From NCBI RefSeq assembly GCF_040096615.1, contig NZ_JBBMEJ010000005.1, positions 119,762 to 183,761 on the forward strand: 64,000 nt of DNA. Direction: 5' to 3'. Numbering within the stretch: the stretch's first letter is position 1; the number at the start of each line of letters is the position of its first letter. This DNA is from Blautia_A aquisgranensis. GTDB taxonomy: Bacteria > Bacillota > Clostridia > Lachnospirales > Lachnospiraceae. This document shows, one piece after another, positions 58,935-64,000 of this stretch. The position numbers and the translations under genes were made by a program. A model generated the notes under the pieces. It was not told where the DNA came from, ran no database searches, and saw only the letters and a program-made list of their open reading frames with translations.

Positions 58935-61385
58935 ATGCAGGAACGATTTACAAAACAGGCACAGAATGTTCTTGCACTGGCAAGACAGGTAGCGGGCTCC
59001 TGCGGACATAGCTATATCGGTACGGAGCATCTTCTGATGGGCCTTTTGCGTGAAAAAGAAGGTACAGCCGGCAGGGTGCTTGAAGACTTTGGCATTGATG
59101 CAGATAAAGCAATGGCACTGATCGATAAACTGATTGCACCGCCAGGAACAACAGCTGTTGCACAGAAACCGGAATTCAGTCCAAGAACACAGCGTGTACT
59201 TGAGAACGCACGTGCAGAGGCGGAATCTATGCATTTTGAGGAGGCAGGAACAGAACATATTCTGCTTGCCATGCTGAAAGAAACAGACTGTGTTGGTACA
59301 AGGCTTCTGTATACAATGGGAGCGAACATCCAGAAGCTGTATGCTGCAGTGCTCACGGCCATGGGGATGGACAGCGATGCGATCGCTGAGGAATTTCAGG
59401 CGGCAAAAGCAGCGAGAAACAGAAATGGAAGTACAACACCTACGCTGGATCAGTACAGCCGTGATCTGACAGAGATGGCAGAAGAGGGAAAGCTGGATCC
59501 TGTTGTAGGACGGGATAAAGAAATTGCACGCCTGATCCAGATTTTAAGCAGAAGAACCAAGAATAATCCATGTCTGGTAGGAGAACCAGGAGTAGGAAAG
59601 ACGGCTATTGTGGAGGGACTTGCACAGCGGATCGTCACAGGTATGGTTCCGGATACTGTGAAAGATAAGCGGGTAGTTGTTCTGGATCTTTCCGGAATGG
59701 TCGCAGGAAGTAAGTACAGAGGTGAATTTGAGGAGCGTATCCGAAATGTGATCGATGAAGTAAGAGAGCAGCAGAGCATTTTGCTTTTTATTGATGAGAT
59801 CCATACGATTATAGGTGCCGGTGGAGCAGAGGGAGCTCTGGACGCGTCCAATATTCTGAAACCTTCTCTTTCCAGAGGGGAGATTCAGCTGATTGGTGCT
59901 ACGACTCTTGAGGAATACCGTAAATATATTGAAAAAGACGCGGCACTGGAGAGACGCTTTCAGCCGGTGACAGTGGAAGAGCCGACGGAGGAGGAAGCTG
60001 TCGAGATTCTGAAAGGGCTTCGTCCTTATTATGAGAAGCATCACGGAGTGCGGATCCTGGATGAAGCACTTGAAGCGGCTGCAAAAATGTCTGTGCGCTA
60101 TATCAATGACCGTTTCCTGCCGGATAAGGCAATTGATATCATTGATGAGGCCGCGTCTAAGGTGCAGCTGGCAGGATATCGTCCGTCGCCGGAGGCAGAA
60201 GAACTGGAGCGCAGGATCCATGATATCCTCAAGGAAAAAGAACAGGCTGTTGTAAACGCAGACCTCGAAGGCGCAAGAGCAGCTCAGGCAAAACAGAACG
60301 AAGCAGAAGAAGAACTGGAAAAGCTTCGCAAAAAAGCAGAGCGCAGAAATAAACGAAAAGCGCTTGAAGTAGATGAGAATGCAGTTGCAGATATTATTTC
60401 CGACTGGACGAAGATTCCGGTACAGCGGCTTACAGAAGGAGAGTCCCGCCGTCTTGCGAACCTGGAAAAGGTTCTTAAGAAACGTGTGATCGGACAGGAT
60501 GAGGCAGTGTCAGCAGTAGCACGCGCAGTAAAACGAGGAAGAGTGGGCTTAAAAGATCCTGCAAGACCAATCGGTTCTTTTCTGTTCCTGGGACCGACAG
60601 GAGTTGGAAAAACAGAACTTTCCAAAGCACTGGCAGAGGCAGTGTTTGGCAGCGAACAGGCAATGATCCGTGTTGATATGTCTGAATACATGGAGAAACA
60701 CAGTGTATCCAAGATGATCGGATCACCGCCAGGATATGTAGGTTATGAGGAGGGCGGCCAGCTCAGCGAGAAAGTCCGCCGTAATCCATACAGTGTGATA
60801 CTTTTTGATGAGATTGAAAAGGCACATCCGGATGTATTTAATATTCTTCTACAGGTACTTGATGACGGACATATCACTGATGCACATGGAAGAAAGGTAG
60901 ACTTCAAACAGACGATTATTATCATGACATCCAATGCAGGAGCGCAGATGATCATGGAGCCGAAGCATCTTGGATTCATGTCCGGAAATACAGAGAAACA
61001 GAATTATGACAGAATGAGATCAGGGGTTATGGAAGAGGTTCGCCGTATGTTTAAGCCGGAGTTTCTGAACCGAATCGATGAGATCATGGTATTCCATTCT
61101 CTGAATAAGGAGAATATCCGTAAGATCGTCACCATTCTTCTGAAAAATCTGGAAAAACGTTGTCAGGAGCAGCTGAACATTACACTGAAAATTACAGGAG
61201 CTGCAAAAGATCTTATTGCAGATGCAGGTTTTGACAGCAAATATGGCGCAAGACCTCTTCGTAGAGCGATCCAGACAAAAATAGAAGATGAAATGGCAAC
61301 AGAGATTCTGGAAGGCCGGATCAAAGCTGGCGACACCGTGCAGGTGAAGGTGAAAGATAAAAAGATCTGCTTTGCGGTAGTCTAA
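58935..61385 (+). CDS. clpC: ATP-dependent Clp protease ATPase subunit ClpC
   Basis: An 816-residue Hsp100. Two N-terminal Clp repeats (1-145) precede AAA+ domain 1 (Walker A GEPGVGKT near 214) and a middle region with a UVR-like helix (about 425-460). AAA+ domain 2 (GPTGVGKTE near 552) and the C-terminal D2-small domain complete it. It unfolds proteins for ClpP. The loop HLGFMSG near 680 corresponds to the ClpP-contact (IGF-type) region. It sits between the GntR gene and an unknown gene plus radA. Confidence 0.95.
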   Translation: MQERFTKQAQNVLALARQVAGSCGHSYIGTEHLLMGLLREKEGTAGRVLEDFGIDADKAMALIDKLIAPPGTTAVAQKPEFSPRTQRVLENARAEAESMHFEEAGTEHILLAMLKETDCVGTRLLYTMGANIQKLYAAVLTAMGMDSDAIAEEFQAAKAARNRNGSTTPTLDQYSRDLTEMAEEGKLDPVVGRDKEIARLIQILSRRTKNNPCLVGEPGVGKTAIVEGLAQRIVTGMVPDTVKDKRVVVLDLSGMVAGSKYRGEFEERIRNVIDEVREQQSILLFIDEIHTIIGAGGAEGALDASNILKPSLSRGEIQLIGATTLEEYRKYIEKDAALERRFQPVTVEEPTEEEAVEILKGLRPYYEKHHGVRILDEALEAAAKMSVRYINDRFLPDKAIDIIDEAASKVQLAGYRPSPEAEELERRIHDILKEKEQAVVNADLEGARAAQAKQNEAEEELEKLRKKAERRNKRKALEVDENAVADIISDWTKIPVQRLTEGESRRLANLEKVLKKRVIGQDEAVSAVARAVKRGRVGLKDPARPIGSFLFLGPTGVGKTELSKALAEAVFGSEQAMIRVDMSEYMEKHSVSKMIGSPPGYVGYEEGGQLSEKVRRNPYSVILFDEIEKAHPDVFNILLQVLDDGHITDAHGRKVDFKQTIIIMTSNAGAQMIMEPKHLGFMSGNTEKQNYDRMRSGVMEEVRRMFKPEFLNRIDEIMVFHSLNKENIRKIVTILLKNLEKRCQEQLNITLKITGAAKDLIADAGFDSKYGARPLRRAIQTKIEDEMATEILEGRIKAGDTVQVKVKDKKICFAVV

Positions 61386-61490
61386 TGTGTGAAAAGTACA
61401 AGAATTTTGTCACTTTCTATGGAAAAAAAGACAGAAATAAGGTATAATTAAACAAATTATAACAAAAGAATTTCAGGAGGACATAAGATC

Positions 61491-61904
61491 ATGGCAGTGA
61501 TACAGGAATTGATCCGTACAGAAGATAACGGTACTATTAGTTTTGGAGATTACGAGTTAAGTCAGAAATCCAAACTGTCGGATTATCAGTATCAGGGAGA
61601 TATGTATAAAGTAAAAACATATAAGGAGATCACCAAGCTTGAGCGCAACGGAATGTTCGTATATGAGTCCGTTCCAGGAACAAGTGTATTTCATCTTGAG
61701 CAGGATGGAACTACAATGAGCTTTGAGGTACAGGGATTTGAGGATTCCCAGATCACAGTAGAGCTTGAGGCTGAGACAGAGTATCAGGTATTTATCGATG
61801 GAGCGAGCACAGGCACTATGACAACGAATCTGGGCGGTAAGCTTTCATTTAGTGTTGAACTGGACGCGAACACCAAGGCTGAAGTAAAAATCGTAAAATG
61901 CTAA
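61491..61904 (+). CDS. Conserved beta-rich protein of unknown function
   Basis: A 137-residue soluble protein with no signal peptide. The pattern (VFHLEQDGTTMSFEVQGFEDSQITVELEAETEYQVFIDG, then GGKLSFSVEL) suggests an all-beta sandwich in the second half, preceded by a KVKTYKEITKLERNGMFVYESVPG segment. The ATG follows CAGGAGG and a TATAAT (61443-61448) lies upstream. Its end overlaps radA by 7 nt, so both are co-translated. I do not know the family function; a structural or scaffold role is only a guess. Confidence 0.75.
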   Translation: MAVIQELIRTEDNGTISFGDYELSQKSKLSDYQYQGDMYKVKTYKEITKLERNGMFVYESVPGTSVFHLEQDGTTMSFEVQGFEDSQITVELEAETEYQVFIDGASTGTMTTNLGGKLSFSVELDANTKAEVKIVKC

Positions 61905-63271
61905 AAAATAAAAAAACAGTATATTTCTGCCAGGAGTGCGGGTACGAATCCGCCAAATGGATGGGACAGTGTCCTGCATGTAAGGCATGGAATACATTCG
62001 TTGAGGAGACTGTTTCCACAAAGAAAACCGCCTCCTCAAATGCAAAAAATCCACAAAAGAAATCCGATCCGGTAGTTCTCAAAGATATCAGTCTTTCCGC
62101 TGATGAACGTCAGAGCTGCGGAATTGGTGAACTGGACAGGGTGCTGGGAGGAGGAATTGTTCCCGGCTCCCTTGTTTTGGTGGGTGGAGATCCCGGAATC
62201 GGCAAATCTACGTTGCTTCTCCAGGTCTGTCGTAATCTTTCAGCGCAGGGTGTCTCAGTGCTGTATATTTCGGGTGAAGAATCACTGCGCCAGATCAAAC
62301 TTCGTGCAGACAGGCTTGGAACATTTAATGATAAATTAAAGTTATTATGCGAGACAAATCTGGAGAATATTCGCGAAGTTATTGAACGGACGAAACCGGA
62401 TGTGGCTGTTGTGGACTCGATCCAGACCATGTTTCATGAGGATATTACCTCTGCGCCAGGAAGCGTTTCCCAGGTAAGGGAATCCACCAATGTTCTGATG
62501 CAGATCGCTAAAGGAATGGGTGTGTCTATTTTTATCGTAGGTCATGTCACGAAAGAAGGAAATGTTGCCGGCCCCCGTGTTCTGGAGCACATGGTGGATA
62601 CGGTGCTCTATTTTGAAGGAGATAGGCATGCTTCTTATCGGATCCTTCGTGCGGTAAAGAACCGCTTTGGTTCTACCAATGAGATCGGCGTTTTTGAAAT
62701 GCAGAATACTGGACTAGAGGAAGTGAAAAATCCTTCAGAATTTTTACTGAATGGAAGACCTGAGAATGCTTCCGGATCTGTGGTTGCCTGCTCCATGGAA
62801 GGAACCAGACCAATTCTGGTAGAAATTCAGGCACTTGTGTGCCAGAGCAATTTCGGTATTCCGAGGCGAACTGCGGTTGGTACGGATTTTAACCGTGTAA
62901 ATCTGCTTATGGCAGTTCTGGAGAAAAAGGCAGGGGTTCATCTTGCGTCCTCAGATGCTTATGTGAATATCGCAGGTGGAATGAAGATGACGGAACCGGC
63001 AATTGATCTGGGAATCTGCCTGGCGCTCATTTCCAGCTGTAAAGATATTGTGATCCCGGATTCCGTGATGGTTTTTGGAGAGATCGGCTTAAGCGGTGAG
63101 GTCCGGGCAGTCAGCATGGCAGGTCAGCGTGTGCAGGAAGCGAAAAAACTTGGCTTTGAGACAGTGATCCTGCCGGAAGTAAACAGAGCAGCTACAGAGA
63201 GTATCAAAGGAATCCGGTTGGTGTATGTTGCGGGGATCAGTGATGCGATCTCTTTTATTCGAAATCTGTGA
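61898..63271 (+). CDS. radA: DNA repair protein RadA (Sms)
   Basis: A 457-residue RecA-like helicase. A zinc finger has Cys11, Cys14, Cys25 and Cys28. Walker A GGDPGIGKST lies near 95-104, the RadA motif KNRFGSTNEIG near 252, and a Lon-like C-terminal domain carries the late GEIGLSGEVRAV. It promotes branch migration in recombination repair. The radA gene commonly follows clpC in Firmicutes, as here, but with an unknown gene between them. Confidence 0.95.
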   Translation: MLKNKKTVYFCQECGYESAKWMGQCPACKAWNTFVEETVSTKKTASSNAKNPQKKSDPVVLKDISLSADERQSCGIGELDRVLGGGIVPGSLVLVGGDPGIGKSTLLLQVCRNLSAQGVSVLYISGEESLRQIKLRADRLGTFNDKLKLLCETNLENIREVIERTKPDVAVVDSIQTMFHEDITSAPGSVSQVRESTNVLMQIAKGMGVSIFIVGHVTKEGNVAGPRVLEHMVDTVLYFEGDRHASYRILRAVKNRFGSTNEIGVFEMQNTGLEEVKNPSEFLLNGRPENASGSVVACSMEGTRPILVEIQALVCQSNFGIPRRTAVGTDFNRVNLLMAVLEKKAGVHLASSDAYVNIAGGMKMTEPAIDLGICLALISSCKDIVIPDSVMVFGEIGLSGEVRAVSMAGQRVQEAKKLGFETVILPEVNRAATESIKGIRLVYVAGISDAISFIRNL

Positions 63272-63310
63272 AATAATTGGCAGAAGATAAGATAATAAGT
63301 TGGTTACTGA

Positions 63311-63341
63311 GCAGTCGCTGTATGGATTATATGGCGGCTGC
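63311..63341 (+). terminator. Hairpin after radA, possible terminator
   Basis: GCAGTCGC pairs with GCGGCTGC (one G-U); the following T run is broken (CTTGTGGTTTT). Confidence 0.45.
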
Positions 63342-63400
63342 CTTGTGGTTTTGATGGTGGATTTTAATCAGAATTTTTTTAGAAAGGTTGTTTTGAAATA

Positions 63401-63634
63401 ATGGGTATTGGTAATATTGGCAATATGATGAAGATTATGAATGCGTGGAATACATTTAAACAGAATCATCCGAAGTTCCCGGCATTTTGCAGTGCGGTGT
63501 CTAAACGTGGAATTCGTGAAGGTAGTATTCTTGAGGTGACGTATATTAGTCCTGAGGGAGAGAAACTTACTACGAATATTAAAGTTTTGCAGAGTGATAT
63601 TGAATTGCTTAGAGAGATTTCTGGGAATAATTGA
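63401..63634 (+). CDS. Short conserved protein of unknown function
   Basis: A 77-residue protein. A helical N-terminus (GNMMKIMNAWNTFKQNHPKFPAF) is followed by a beta part (EGSILEVTYISPEGEKLTTNIKVLQSD). It has no membrane segment and mildly basic character. The AAAGG site lies some 13 nt from the ATG, further than usual. Codon choice (more T-ending codons) differs from the neighbours. I do not recognise a family with certainty. Confidence 0.6.
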   Translation: MGIGNIGNMMKIMNAWNTFKQNHPKFPAFCSAVSKRGIREGSILEVTYISPEGEKLTTNIKVLQSDIELLREISGNN

Positions 63635-63664
63635 GGAAAAATAGGGAATAGATGAGGGGAATAG

Positions 63665-63702
63665 GAAGGACGCTGCTTTTTTTTGTGGCGTTCTTTCTTT
63701 TT
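63665..63702 (+). terminator. Terminator after the short conserved gene
   Basis: GAAGGACGC pairs with GCGTTCTTT (G-U allowed) around a T-rich loop, then a T run. Confidence 0.65.
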
Positions 63703-63720
63703 GTATTAACGAACGGACGT

Positions 63721-63921
63721 CAGGGAGATGGAATCTGTCCGTGCAGGCTTCGTCGGGGGATACTACTAAGGCTCTGTGATGCGGCTAAAAGCGTTTTCTA
63801 AAAGTCTGAACTCGCTCCTTTGTCGCTCAAACAGCAGACTTTTAGAAAACAACGCCGCCTCCCACAGCCTAAGTAGTATCGACCCTCCTGCAGAGTTGCC
63901 CGGCCAGATTCCATCTCCCTG
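63721..63921. repeat. 201-bp nested inverted repeat element
   Basis: Outer arms CAGGGAGATGGAATCTG (63721-63737) and its exact complement (63905-63921). Inner arms GATACTACT (63759-63767)/AGTAGTATC (63872-63880) and GCGGC/GCCGC follow. The core arms are GTTTTCTAAAAGTCTG (63793-63808)/CAGACTTTTAGAAAAC (63835-63850). No coding frame fits. The remaining 79 bases of the window are GC-rich and show nothing identifiable. Confidence 0.85.
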
Positions 63922-64000
63922 GCTGTTGGTTTATGGGGGGAGGGACGGAAGCGGACGCGGCTTGCGCGTCCTGTCCTGTGAGATGTGGGCGGCGGCGCGT

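Noticed and set aside
63922..64000. GC-rich tail as a gene start or RNA gene
   Set aside because: The stretch is only 79 bases, with no start signal or foldable RNA that I can recognise before the window ends.

Overview
The window is a contiguous stretch of low-to-moderate GC Firmicutes chromosome, most likely from a gut Lachnospiraceae such as Blautia or a close relative. This placement is an inference. It rests on strong AAGGAGG ribosome binding sites, TTGACA/TATAAT promoters, and typical neighbourhoods (cysS-mrnC-rlmB-sigH, the pyr cluster, clpC-radA). Lachnospiraceae-type conserved proteins (DUF5721, DUF2325, DUF1858, SseB-like, TGD-type surface anchor) point the same way. Nearly all genes lie on the + strand; only a DUF5721-like gene and a cold-shock gene are on the minus strand. 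I found no rRNA, CRISPR array, prophage or insertion sequence. There is one tRNA (Thr-GGT).

Layout. 0-4.3 kb: 3' end of a cytosine-type NCS1 permease, an M20 dipeptidase, a MATE pump and a DUF1858 redox-disulfide protein. 4.4-7.3 kb: pabA-pabB-pabC, which makes 4-aminobenzoate for folate. 7.4-11.5 kb: fructose operon fruK-fruA-HPr-fruR. 11.6-16.1 kb: larE, uridine phosphorylase, trmO, DUF2325 and aspartate kinase. 16.2-21.3 kb: a DNA-damage-like module (radical SAM plus DUF4130 partner behind a LexA-like box, an HPr-like protein, and a nuclease-helicase fusion). 21.3-28 kb: a secreted serine hydrolase, RidA, a three-domain corrinoid methyltransferase fusion and a glycerol-1-phosphate dehydrogenase. 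28-34 kb: ispF, cysS, mrnC, rlmB, sigH, tRNA-Thr, glnS. 34-42 kb: Maf/HAD genes, a large cell-wall protein and htpG with a CIRCE operator. 42-45 kb: a stand-alone Spo0A-type DNA-binding domain, DUF5721, DegV and a cold-shock gene with a structured leader. 45-50 kb: pyrC-F-K-D-E. 50-54 kb: membrane proteins, an HD hydrolase and a long M29 aminopeptidase. 54-57.5 kb: purE-M-N-D. 57.7-63.6 kb: SseB-like, GntR regulator-clpC, an unknown gene overlapping radA, and a short unknown gene. The last 300 bases hold a 201-bp nested inverted repeat.

How they work together. Most of the window is housekeeping: pyrimidine, purine, folate and aspartate-family synthesis, translation, and proteostasis. The accessory interest is in five places. 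(i) The radical SAM/DUF4130 pair has an apparent SOS operator inside its promoter. (ii) Two HPr-family proteins have complementary losses: one keeps His15 but not Ser46, the other keeps the Ser46 equivalent but not His15. (iii) One polypeptide carries pterin-binding, corrinoid-binding and URO-D-like methyltransferase domains. (iv) A Spo0A effector domain lacks a receiver. (v) The large terminal palindrome. Functions are assigned by reading the sequences against remembered families; no database search was possible.
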